From assembly GCF_900110375.1 (NCBI RefSeq), contig NZ_FODN01000002.1, positions 1 to 64,000 on the forward strand: DNA of 64,000 bases, read 5' to 3'. The stretch's first letter is position 1. Each line of letters opens with the position of its first letter. The stretch comes from Flavobacterium sinopsychrotolerans (GTDB taxonomy: Bacteria; Bacteroidota; Bacteroidia; Flavobacteriales; Flavobacteriaceae). Both the position numbers and the translations under genes were made by a program. Of this stretch, positions 10,724-18,492 are shown piece after piece. The notes under the pieces are model-generated. The model ran no database searches. It was given only the letters and a program-made list of their open reading frames with translations, and was not told where the DNA came from.

Positions 10724-10760
10724 AAAATCCTGTTTGCTACGGCGAACAGGATTTTTTTTT
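10724..10760 (+). terminator. Rho-independent terminator after sucC
   Basis: AAAATCCTGTT (10724-10734) pairs with AACAGGATTTT (10745-10755), followed by a run of T to 10760. Confidence 0.88.
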
Positions 10761-10864
10761 GGAACGGCGACAATTTTAAAGATAACAAATCATAATAATA
10801 ATTGAAAGTGTAAAGTTTTCTGGTTTACAACGATTATCTTTGTTTTTAATGTTTTTTAGTAATT

Positions 10865-12430
10865 ATGAAACTTCAGATACAAAATAATTTTACTGCCGAA
10901 TTACCTGCTGATTCTAATGAAAACAATGTTCCAAGACAGGTTCATCAGGCCTGCTACTCGTTTGTATTACCAAAAAAGCCTTCAAATCCTTCACTAATTC
11001 ATACTTCAATTGAAGCAGCTAATGCGATTGGTCTTTCTCAGGAAGATATACTTTCCGCTGATTTTTTAAATACTTTTTCAGGAAGCACCATTTTTCCGGG
11101 CACAAAACCATATGCTTTGCCTTATGCTGGACATCAATTTGGGAATTGGGCCGGACAATTAGGAGATGGTCGCGCTATCAATCTTACTGAAGTAGTTCAT
11201 GAAAATAAGTCGTACACATTACAACTAAAAGGAGCAGGGCCTACACCATATTCCAGAACTGCAGATGGTTTTGCCGTACTGCGTTCTTCCATTCGAGAGC
11301 ATTTATGTGCCGAAGCGATGCATTATTTGGGTGTGCCTACCACGCGTTCGCTTTCGTTGATGCTTTCTGGCGATCAAGTGTTGCGTGATGTTTTGTATAA
11401 TGGTAATCCTGCTTATGAAAAAGGCGCTATCGTTTGTAGAGTGGCTCCTTCATTTATCCGTTTCGGTAGTTTTGAATTATTTGCTTCGCGTGAAGATCAT
11501 GTTAATCTCAAATTACTGGCTGATTTTACTATCAAACATCATTTTTCTCATATTCAAAAAGAGGGTGTAGAAAAATATCTGGCGTTTTTTCAAGAAGTTA
11601 CTCAAACAACGCTGAATATGATTGTGCACTGGCAACGCGTAGGTTTTGTTCATGGCGTTATGAATACCGATAATATGTCTATTCACGGTATCACAATTGA
11701 TTATGGACCTTATGGTTGGTTGGAAGATTATAATTCCTGCTGGACGCCAAATACAACCGATAACCAACATAAAAGATACCGTTTTGGCAATCAACCTGAA
11801 ATTGCGCTGTGGAATCTGTATCAATTGGCGAATGCGTTGTATCCTTTAATTCAGGAAGCGAAACCGCTGGAAACTATTTTAGATGCTTTTAGTGCGGATT
11901 ATGAAAAAGAGTATTTGAATATGATGCAAAATAAGCTCGGGTTACAAATCAAAAAAGAACAAGATATTATTTTGATTCAAAGTTTGACTCAATTGCTTGA
12001 AAAGGTAGAAACTGACATGACTATTTTCTTTAGAAATCTAAGTAATTTATCCAAAGCTGATGCAGCAACAACCGCTTTCAATTCCATAAAGGATGCTTTC
12101 TATAATGAAAAGGATTTGGATCAAACTATTTTGAAAGATTGGCACGATTGGTTAGAGAAGTACAGCCTTCGAATTAATGAAGAAGCACTTTCTGATTCTG
12201 AAAGAAAAGAGCAGATGAATTTAGTTAATCCAAAATACGTGCTGCGAAATTACATGGCGCAATTGTGTATTGATGATGCGGATAAGGGAGATTATTCTTT
12301 GCTAAACGAGTTATTCGAAATGCTAAAAAAACCGTATGATGAACAACCAAATTTTCAAAAATGGTTTGCCAAAAGACCCGATTGGGCCAGAGATAAAGTA
12401 GGATGTTCAATGTTAAGTTGTAGCTCTTAA
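10865..12430 (+). CDS. selO: SelO/YdiU family protein adenylyltransferase (pseudokinase fold)
   Basis: Members of this family transfer AMP from ATP to Ser, Thr or Tyr of target proteins, and in bacteria they are tied to redox stress. The 521 residues match the family. Visible motifs are YAGHQFGNWAGQLGDGRA (about 85-102), LQLKGAGPTPYSR with the nucleotide-binding Lys, the SSIREHL region, and the active-site stretch GVMNTDNMSIHGITIDYGPYGW (about 264-285) with the Asn and Asp metal ligands. The protein ends in SCSS, the tail where animal SelO carries selenocysteine; here it is plain cysteine. It is flanked by terminators on both sides, so it is monocistronic. Confidence 0.93.
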   Translation: MKLQIQNNFTAELPADSNENNVPRQVHQACYSFVLPKKPSNPSLIHTSIEAANAIGLSQEDILSADFLNTFSGSTIFPGTKPYALPYAGHQFGNWAGQLGDGRAINLTEVVHENKSYTLQLKGAGPTPYSRTADGFAVLRSSIREHLCAEAMHYLGVPTTRSLSLMLSGDQVLRDVLYNGNPAYEKGAIVCRVAPSFIRFGSFELFASREDHVNLKLLADFTIKHHFSHIQKEGVEKYLAFFQEVTQTTLNMIVHWQRVGFVHGVMNTDNMSIHGITIDYGPYGWLEDYNSCWTPNTTDNQHKRYRFGNQPEIALWNLYQLANALYPLIQEAKPLETILDAFSADYEKEYLNMMQNKLGLQIKKEQDIILIQSLTQLLEKVETDMTIFFRNLSNLSKADAATTAFNSIKDAFYNEKDLDQTILKDWHDWLEKYSLRINEEALSDSERKEQMNLVNPKYVLRNYMAQLCIDDADKGDYSLLNELFEMLKKPYDEQPNFQKWFAKRPDWARDKVGCSMLSCSS

Positions 12431-12463
12431 ATTCTTTTTATGGAAAATTACTTTTAATTGTAT

Positions 12464-12494
12464 AAAAAAATCCTGAACTCTCATTCAGGATTTT
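12464..12494. terminator. Bidirectional terminator between selO and the TIP30-like gene
   Basis: AAATCCTGA pairs with TCAGGATTT around a short loop (12477-12484). A-rich before and T-rich after, so it can serve both convergent genes. Confidence 0.8.
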
Positions 12495-12503
12495 GATATT
12501 GTA

Positions 12504-13160
12504 TTAGTTTCCAATTTCTTGAATCACATCCGATTCATATATTTTGAAACCTGTATCGTTTTTTTGTGCAATTTTCAAAAGTGCTTTAGCTACTGTTTTA
12601 CCTTCAATGGGTTTGTACTTTTTCAAGTTTCCAAGGAATAAGAAGGAAAGTGTTTTCATGAAGAAAGCGCCCACTTTTTCTCCTAATCTGAATTCAGTTC
12701 GGTTTCCCAAAAGAAGTGAAGGTTGCAATACAGCAACGCTTTCGAAATTACAATCTTTAAGAAAATCTTGAATTTCTCCTTTTGTTTTCAAATAGAAATT
12801 TCCAGAATTTGCATCAGCGCTAAGAGAAGAAATAATCAAGTATTTTTGAACTTTATTCTGCAAAGCAAAAGCCGCAAACTGTCTAGGATATTCAAAATCT
12901 ACTTTTCTAAAATCTTTTTTACTTCCCGCTTTTTTGATTGTTGTACCAATCGTGCAAAAGAAATCATCGCCAACAACTAAATTTTTATAGGTTTCCGGCT
13001 TGTCAAAATCAATGATGTGTTGCGTCAATTTTGGATGCTTTATTCCTGTATCTCTTTTTACGAAAGTGATTACTTTAGCGTAATGTGAACTTTCCAAAAG
13101 TAAATTCAATAATTCTGAGCCTATTAAACCGGTGCTGCCAATAATTAATGCCGTTTTCAC
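12504..13160 (-). CDS. TIP30/CC3-like atypical short-chain dehydrogenase (NAD(P)-binding)
   Basis: The 218-residue cytoplasmic protein begins with a Rossmann fold: ALIIGSTGLIGSELL carries the GxxGxxG nucleotide site at residues 8-14. Later motifs FFCTIGTTIKKAGSKK and VQKYLIISSLSADANS resemble atypical SDRs of the HTATIP2 type, and the usual YxxxK pair appears as FYLKTKG. The reaction is unknown. It lies two bases behind the DUF1456 gene and is cotranscribed with it from the promoter at 13649-13656. Confidence 0.8.
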   Translation of the reverse strand: MKTALIIGSTGLIGSELLNLLLESSHYAKVITFVKRDTGIKHPKLTQHIIDFDKPETYKNLVVGDDFFCTIGTTIKKAGSKKDFRKVDFEYPRQFAAFALQNKVQKYLIISSLSADANSGNFYLKTKGEIQDFLKDCNFESVAVLQPSLLLGNRTEFRLGEKVGAFFMKTLSFLFLGNLKKYKPIEGKTVAKALLKIAQKNDTGFKIYESDVIQEIGN

Positions 13161-13162
13161 AG

Positions 13163-13633
13163 TTATGATTTTTTATTTTTGCCGAAATTAAATTTCACTT
13201 TCTCTACAACCTGAACTTTTGGAGTTCCTTTTGAGAATTGTTTTTTGAACGGTTTCTTTGCAGCAGGTTTCGATTTTGAAGGACTTTCATCGCCTCTTGA
13301 TCTTTCTTCGTCTCTTGGTTTTGCTTTGAATTCTGCTCTTTCCGAAGCTCCTTCTTTTACAGGAATTTGAGCTTTATGTTTGGCTAAAACATCATTCGGG
13401 TTTTTTGGATTTTCTTTCGTTCCACGCAAGTGAATTACCAATGCATTTAGGAAGTTTCGCAACACTTGGTCACCACATTCCATGTAATTTTCATGTTTTT
13501 CATCACGGAAAAAAGCACCCAATTCTGATTTAGTGATTCTAAAATCTACTAATTCTAATATTTCAACTATTTGATCGTCACGCAACATTAATGCTACACG
13601 AAGTTTTTTAAAGATATCGTTATTTGTCATCAT
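13163..13633 (-). CDS. DUF1456 family protein (YehS-like) with basic C-terminal tail
   Basis: Residues 1-75 hold the repeated DUF1456 unit (NNDIFKKLRVALMLRDDQIVEIL, then FRITKSELGAFFRDEKHENYMECGDQVLRNFLNAL). The function of this family is unknown. The last about 70 residues are rich in Lys, Arg, Glu and Pro and probably disordered, which suggests contact with nucleic acid or acidic partners; this is inference. Two Met codons open the frame (13633 and 13630). First gene of a two-gene unit. Confidence 0.8.
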   Translation of the reverse strand: MMTNNDIFKKLRVALMLRDDQIVEILELVDFRITKSELGAFFRDEKHENYMECGDQVLRNFLNALVIHLRGTKENPKNPNDVLAKHKAQIPVKEGASERAEFKAKPRDEERSRGDESPSKSKPAAKKPFKKQFSKGTPKVQVVEKVKFNFGKNKKS

Positions 13634-13648
13634 ATTCTAATTTTTTAC

Positions 13649-13656
13649 AAAGGTAC
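13649..13656 (-). promoter_or_regulatory. Putative -7 element TACCTTTG for the DUF1456/TIP30-like unit
   Basis: Perfect TAnnTTTG on the minus strand, 16 bases before the ATG at 13633. The same octamer occurs before uvrB, icd and trmD. Confidence 0.55.
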
Positions 13657-13688
13657 GGTTTAAAAGCAATTGGACCACAATTTTAGAT

Positions 13689-14720
13689 TCAGAATTGGTT
13701 TTGGTTCAGAAAGTGAATTATGGTATCCAAATCTTTTTTTTTATGATTGGCAGTAATTACAATTCTGTTTAAATCTTTAGTGTCCGTTGGATATTTAAAA
13801 TTGGTTACAATAATTTTATTCGCCGTGAAAATTTCATTTATTCCTTCGATTTCCGGATAAATGAGCGGATATTCGGGATCAAAAAGGACTGCTTTGTTTT
13901 TAATTAAATGAGCATTAATGTAGTTTAAATTGTCGTTTAATTTCAGATGCTGTTGCAAATAAATCGCTGCTGCATCAGCCATGGTTTGCACAAAGGCTGC
14001 ATTCATACCAGCACTGGAAACAAAAGTATCGTGAGTTGACATATTATTAATAAACTCAGAATCGCTTGCAATTACTCCACCCGTTAATCCAAACGCTTTA
14101 CCTAAAGATGATACCATGATTTTCCTTTTAATATTAGAAAGATTGATTGTCGAAATAATTCCGCAACCATTTGTTCCTAAAATTCCAAGTGAATGTGATT
14201 CGTCGATAACCAAAGTGATTTCTTTATTAGACGGAATAGAACTTAGAATCGTAAAATCGACCGGTTGTACATGAAAAGAAGGAACCGAATCCGTTAGAAT
14301 CGTAATTTTTTCAGTTCTATTATCCAACAAACGAGGATTTAATTTTTCTCCGATAAAAACTGGTAAACTATTTGGCACTTTGATGGCCGCGTGCGAATCC
14401 GGAAAATGAAAAAATAAATCGGTTTCAGGAGTTAATGTTTCAACAACTAATTTCCCCGCTAGCATACCGGAAGAAACCGTAAGTGCGGCATCGGATTTGA
14501 TGAAATTGGCTAAAAATCGTTCTCCTTTTTCGTATGCGCTCAATTGAACATTAGCGCTTCTTGAACTTCCAAATGCGGTTCCCCATTGCAAGATATTTTT
14601 GATAATCAGCTTTTGGAATTCAGGATGCGTTGGTAAACCTAAATAAGCAGTTCCGCCAAAATAGAGATATTCTTCATTTTCGATTTCAATTGTTCGATCC
14701 GGAAATTGGTTGACTTTCAT
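13689..14720 (-). CDS. BioF-like PLP-dependent aminotransferase class I/II (alpha-oxoamine synthase fold)
   Basis: The 343-residue protein shows the fold of 8-amino-7-oxononanoate synthase: YLGLPTHPEFQK near the start, VIDESHSLGILG (Asp that pairs with the PLP ring) and SSLGKAFGLTGGV with the PLP lysine. It is shorter than typical BioF (about 385) and has no other biotin gene nearby. Instead it sits five bases behind the dipeptide epimerase gene, so a role in cell-wall peptide or amino-acid turnover is as likely as biotin synthesis. The substrate is not known. Confidence 0.78.
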   Translation of the reverse strand: MKVNQFPDRTIEIENEEYLYFGGTAYLGLPTHPEFQKLIIKNILQWGTAFGSSRSANVQLSAYEKGERFLANFIKSDAALTVSSGMLAGKLVVETLTPETDLFFHFPDSHAAIKVPNSLPVFIGEKLNPRLLDNRTEKITILTDSVPSFHVQPVDFTILSSIPSNKEITLVIDESHSLGILGTNGCGIISTINLSNIKRKIMVSSLGKAFGLTGGVIASDSEFINNMSTHDTFVSSAGMNAAFVQTMADAAAIYLQQHLKLNDNLNYINAHLIKNKAVLFDPEYPLIYPEIEGINEIFTANKIIVTNFKYPTDTKDLNRIVITANHKKKDLDTIIHFLNQNQF

Positions 14721-14725
14721 TTATC

Positions 14726-15736
14726 CTAAATTAAAGTTACACCCGTTCCGTTTAATTCTGAATAGTTTATTTTTCCAAAATCGATTTTCACTCCTGTGGC
14801 AATATCTTCAGCCAAAAGCAATGCGCCGTCCATATCTACATAATCCAGTTGTGGCAATAAATGCGCAATGGCTGATATTCCAACAGTAGATTCAGTCATA
14901 CAACCCAACATCGTTTTTAAACCTAATTTCTTGGCTTCCTGAATCATTCGTCTTCCGGGCGTCAGTCCGCCACATTTTACCAACTTCACATTCACACCAT
15001 GAAAATGATTATGACATTTGGCTACATCTTCTTCTATAATACAACTTTCGTCAGCGATAATCGGTAAAACCGAATGTTTAAAAACTTCCTTGTGTCCTTC
15101 CCAATTGTCGGCTTTCATGGGTTGTTCCAAAAATTCCACACCTAATTTTTTTAATTCCGCAGCATTATTAATAGTTTCTTCTACGCCCCAACCACAATTG
15201 GCATCAATTCGAAAAATGGCATCGGTATGTTTCCGAAGTTCTTTGACAATGGCAATATCTTCTTTGGTTCCCAATTTTATTTTATAAATCGGCCAAGGCA
15301 GTTCCTTCATTTTTGCCACCATTTTTTCGATGGATGCAATTCCAATCGTGTAATCTGTCAATGGATTTTTGTCGGTGGTATAATTCCACAATTCGTATAA
15401 TTTCTTTCCTTTTTTGCGCGCATATAAATCATTGTATGCCATATCCAAAGCGCATAGCGCAAACATATCGTGTTTTAAATACGGGTGTATTTTTGCCCAG
15501 AAATCTTCAGGAGTTTCATTTGTAGTGGTTTCGATTATAGTCCGAATTTTTTCTAAATCCTGCATCATTACCGGAACGGTTGTCTTGTAATAAGGATTTG
15601 AAGTTGCTTCGCCAAAACCGGAATAACCATCACTTTTTAATTCCACAATCAAAGAAGGCTGAGAGTCAATCGATTCTCTCGAAATCGTGAATGTATGTTT
15701 TAATTTGAGCTCGTATTCTCTTAAGATTATTTCCAT
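14726..15736 (-). CDS. Dipeptide epimerase (enolase superfamily, L-Ala-D/L-Glu epimerase type)
   Basis: The 336-residue enzyme has the muconate-lactonizing subgroup layout: an N-terminal capping domain to about 115, then a barrel. Catalytic lysines are in YKIKLG (about 155) and VKLVKCGG (about 255). Metal ligands are in FRIDANCGW (D), FLEQPM (E) and IADESC (D). MLGCMTESTVGISA and DMDGALLLAED close the barrel as in L-Ala-D/L-Glu epimerases that recycle murein peptides. Specificity for Ala-Glu is likely but not proven. It overlaps functionally with the BioF-like gene directly downstream. Confidence 0.85.
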   Translation of the reverse strand: MEIILREYELKLKHTFTISRESIDSQPSLIVELKSDGYSGFGEATSNPYYKTTVPVMMQDLEKIRTIIETTTNETPEDFWAKIHPYLKHDMFALCALDMAYNDLYARKKGKKLYELWNYTTDKNPLTDYTIGIASIEKMVAKMKELPWPIYKIKLGTKEDIAIVKELRKHTDAIFRIDANCGWGVEETINNAAELKKLGVEFLEQPMKADNWEGHKEVFKHSVLPIIADESCIIEEDVAKCHNHFHGVNVKLVKCGGLTPGRRMIQEAKKLGLKTMLGCMTESTVGISAIAHLLPQLDYVDMDGALLLAEDIATGVKIDFGKINYSELNGTGVTLI

Positions 15737-15784
15737 TTGGGGTTTAATTTTACTATTTGTTGTGTTTGTTTGAAACTGGATTTT

Positions 15785-16603
15785 TTAGAAACCAAGCCAT
15801 AAAATTGCATCGACAAAACCGTCGCGCCATAGTTTTTCATTGTGCTTTCCGTCTTTTACAATTGTTTTTTTATTTAAATTAAGGCAGTAACATCGATTAG
15901 AATTCAGTAAATATTCCATTTTGTTCAAATCCGAAACCATATCGTCACTTTCAGCATCGCCACACATAAAATATATTTTAGATTTTATCTTTTTGGATTT
16001 TTCTGTCAGCGTGTAGATGTCTTTGGTAAACCAAAACGAAGGCGAAAAAACACCTGCTTTTCCAAAAATTGTGGGATATTTTAAAACCGCATAATAGGAA
16101 GTCAAACCTCCCAATGAGCTTCCCATGATAATAGTATTTTTCTTTTTGGTTTTTGTTCGATAGGTTTTGTCAATGTGTGGTTTTAATGTTTTTACGATAA
16201 ATTCTAAATAACTGTCCGCTTTACCACCACCATATTTTTCATTTTTAAAAGGCGTTAATTCATCGATTCGTTTGTCATTTCCATGTTCGATTCCTACTAC
16301 AATAACCTGTGCTTTTAGACTGTCCAGTTTTTCATCCACATTCCATTCTCCCGAATAGGATGTTTTAGCATCAAACAAATTTTGCGCATCATGCATATAA
16401 ATTACGGAGAATTTCTTTTTTGAAGTTAAATAATTTTCGGGCAAATAAATCCAAATTTTCTTTGTGGTTTGAAGTTGCGGCGCTTCAATAGTAAAAGTAG
16501 AAACTTGTTTGGAATCCTTGCTCTTCTTTGTCTCTTCGCCTTGAGCCGTAATTTTTACGATGGTAAAAAAGAAGAGAAGGAGTAGGAACTTTAGTCGATT
16601 CAT
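15785..16603 (-). CDS. Secreted alpha/beta hydrolase, esterase-D/enterochelin-esterase-like
   Basis: The 272-residue protein starts with a signal peptide (MNRLKFLLLLFFFTIVKITAQ). IYMHDAQNLFD, VVGIEHG and IIMGSSLGGLTSYYA (nucleophilic Ser in GSSLGG, about residue 162) are typical of the putative-esterase family. GDAESD and KHNEKLW near the C-terminus supply the probable Asp and His. It acts outside the cytoplasm. Substrate unknown; siderophore or polysaccharide esters are possible. Confidence 0.8.
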   Translation of the reverse strand: MNRLKFLLLLFFFTIVKITAQGEETKKSKDSKQVSTFTIEAPQLQTTKKIWIYLPENYLTSKKKFSVIYMHDAQNLFDAKTSYSGEWNVDEKLDSLKAQVIVVGIEHGNDKRIDELTPFKNEKYGGGKADSYLEFIVKTLKPHIDKTYRTKTKKKNTIIMGSSLGGLTSYYAVLKYPTIFGKAGVFSPSFWFTKDIYTLTEKSKKIKSKIYFMCGDAESDDMVSDLNKMEYLLNSNRCYCLNLNKKTIVKDGKHNEKLWRDGFVDAILWLGF

Positions 16604-16659
16604 TATTAGTTTTTGTGTTTTGATTTAAAAACAATATTTTAGCTAAAAATAATAATTTG

Positions 16660-17061
16660 ATGAATACTTTCGAAGAAAAAAGAAGTTTAGTTTTAGAGAT
16701 GATTGCTTTTTCTACTGTTGATGGGCATTTGCATAAAAGAGAATATGAATTTTTGGCAATTGTAGCTAATGAGCTGGGTTTCGAGATGAATGTTTTTAAA
16801 GATTTATTTCATCAGGAACTACCCCAAATCCCTATTAAATCCGAGTTTTTACGTATTCAGCAGTTTTATAGATTGGCTTTGTTGATGTATAGTGACGGAG
16901 TTTTACACCAAAAAGAATCAATTGCAATCCAACAAATATCACTTGAAATGGGACTTAATCCTGTAGCTACAAAACGAATTCTTAAGTTGATGAATGAAGC
17001 ACCAAACGCGATAATTGATGGCGAAGTTTTATTGAATGTTTTTCAGGAACAACATAATTAG
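16660..17061 (+). CDS. TerB-like all-helical protein
   Basis: The 133-residue protein is all helical with two repeats of a TerB-type pattern: FSTVDGHLHKREYEFLAIVANELG (about 17-40) and LLMYSDGVLHQKESIAIQQISLEMGL (about 75-100), each with an acidic D-G-x-x-x-x-x-E turn. TerB family proteins are linked to metal and stress responses, but no ter genes are nearby, so the role is unknown. A TTG at 16657 directly precedes the ATG at 16660; the ATG is preferred. Confidence 0.65.
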   Translation: MNTFEEKRSLVLEMIAFSTVDGHLHKREYEFLAIVANELGFEMNVFKDLFHQELPQIPIKSEFLRIQQFYRLALLMYSDGVLHQKESIAIQQISLEMGLNPVATKRILKLMNEAPNAIIDGEVLLNVFQEQHN

Positions 17062-17112
17062 TTGTTTTTCTTGAAGAATTTATTCATGAATCTTTATTTT
17101 TTATTGGTGTAA

Positions 17113-18339
17113 TTATCTTTTGAATGTCATTTTCACACCAAAACTAGTCTGTAAATCAGGAGCATTATCCAGTCTAAGATCTTCTCTTAGAGACACAAAA
17201 TAGGAGAATTGCTTAACGGAGTAGGTACAAATAAAATTCCATCCTTCCAGATTTTTATACAAATGCGAGAAGGTTTGTTGCCAATGCGTTTTAATTCTTT
17301 CTCCAGTCAAAATGATGTGGTCAAAATTATTTTTTTTGTTGAAAGATGTCTGAAAAGCATAATTGATTCCATACGAAATCGAATTGTTGTTTCGGAGTTT
17401 CTTCTTATAATCAATTAGTCCTTCAAAACTATACAGAAAAGTTTGATTGCTTATGTTTACTCTGTCGCCAAACTGAATAACTTTTTGTCGCAAAGCACCA
17501 GTACTTGCGCCTACGCTTAAAATATTTTTGTCTCTCACAACAATCTTTTTTAGTGCCGATGAAGAAATTCCGATGTCAGCTACTGGATTATATCTCGAAA
17601 TATTGATTCCTAAATGAGTTCCGAAATTCAAGTATATTTTATGGCTTTTATTCATCTCTAATTGCGGATAGTAAAAATAATTTATCTCAATTCCCGGTAT
17701 TCTGAAGTCGCCATTATTCATTGTGATGAAATTATTATTTTCGTCTCGATAAGAAATTTTCGCTTGGTCTAATCCATAATATCGTCTTGAGAAAGGATCT
17801 TCACCTCCGGCAATAGTACTGTGAAACCACTCAATAGATTCATCCGAAGTAAATACTGAAAAGGGATATTTTCCTTTATCTAATGAATACGCACGAACGC
17901 TGAAATTAAGTTCATGATGCACAGTTAAAGATAAGGAAAATGTGAATTTGTAAGATCTTATCACTCCATCGGCGATGAATTCTTTGGTTTGGGCAGGAAC
18001 CGTATTGAGGTCAAATTTGAATTCTCGGTCATGCCAAGGAAAATTTGCAGCATATTCCCGATCTTCAGGATTTAACAATTCATAAGATTTGACATAAGGC
18101 AACATCACATTTCCACTTGAAACGTCTAATGAAAATGAGTATTTTTTAGGAGTGCGAACTTTGAAATTATGGTTTATTCGGGAAATGTACATTCCCAGCG
18201 GGTGATTGGACAGCAGATTTGGTTTTATAATATCCGAAGTGTTTTCTATTTCAAAGCTCATGAAATCCTCGTTTGAAGATTGCGCTGAAGCAAATGAAAT
18301 TAGTCCGAATAAAACAAAAATGAGTAAGCGATATTTCAT
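17113..18339 (-). CDS. Outer-membrane beta-barrel protein, function unknown
   Basis: The 408-residue protein has a signal peptide (MKYRLLIFVLFGLISFASAQ) and many alternating beta strands. It ends in a strand with aromatic character (TSFGVKMTFKR), as expected for a barrel. The pattern FYYPQLEMNKSHKIYLNFGTHLGI and FSRRYYGLDQAKISYRD resembles DUF3187-type outer-membrane proteins, but this is not certain. No ligand or partner can be inferred; it stands alone between a TerB-like gene and uvrB. Confidence 0.6.
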   Translation of the reverse strand: MKYRLLIFVLFGLISFASAQSSNEDFMSFEIENTSDIIKPNLLSNHPLGMYISRINHNFKVRTPKKYSFSLDVSSGNVMLPYVKSYELLNPEDREYAANFPWHDREFKFDLNTVPAQTKEFIADGVIRSYKFTFSLSLTVHHELNFSVRAYSLDKGKYPFSVFTSDESIEWFHSTIAGGEDPFSRRYYGLDQAKISYRDENNNFITMNNGDFRIPGIEINYFYYPQLEMNKSHKIYLNFGTHLGINISRYNPVADIGISSSALKKIVVRDKNILSVGASTGALRQKVIQFGDRVNISNQTFLYSFEGLIDYKKKLRNNNSISYGINYAFQTSFNKKNNFDHIILTGERIKTHWQQTFSHLYKNLEGWNFICTYSVKQFSYFVSLREDLRLDNAPDLQTSFGVKMTFKR

Positions 18340-18425
18340 TTGAATGCGTGAATTTTCAGGAAAAAATCAGAAAATAATTACACTCAAATTTAAAGAACTT
18401 TACTGGATTTAAAAGTTTTTACACC

Positions 18426-18454
18426 AAAAAAATGAATTTAAGTTTCAACTTAAA
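18426..18454 (-). terminator. Probable terminator after uvrB
   Basis: TTTAAGTT (18437-18444) pairs with AACTTAAA (18447-18454). On the minus strand a run of U follows four bases later (A run at 18426-18432). The stem is AT-rich, so strength is uncertain. Confidence 0.45.
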
Positions 18455-18492
18455 AAAAAATGTGTTAAGTGAAGCTTGTATTTAAAAATTAT

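Noticed and set aside
13689..14720. Direct assignment as bioF
   Set aside because: Short length, no biotin neighbours and pairing with a dipeptide epimerase make the symbol unsafe.
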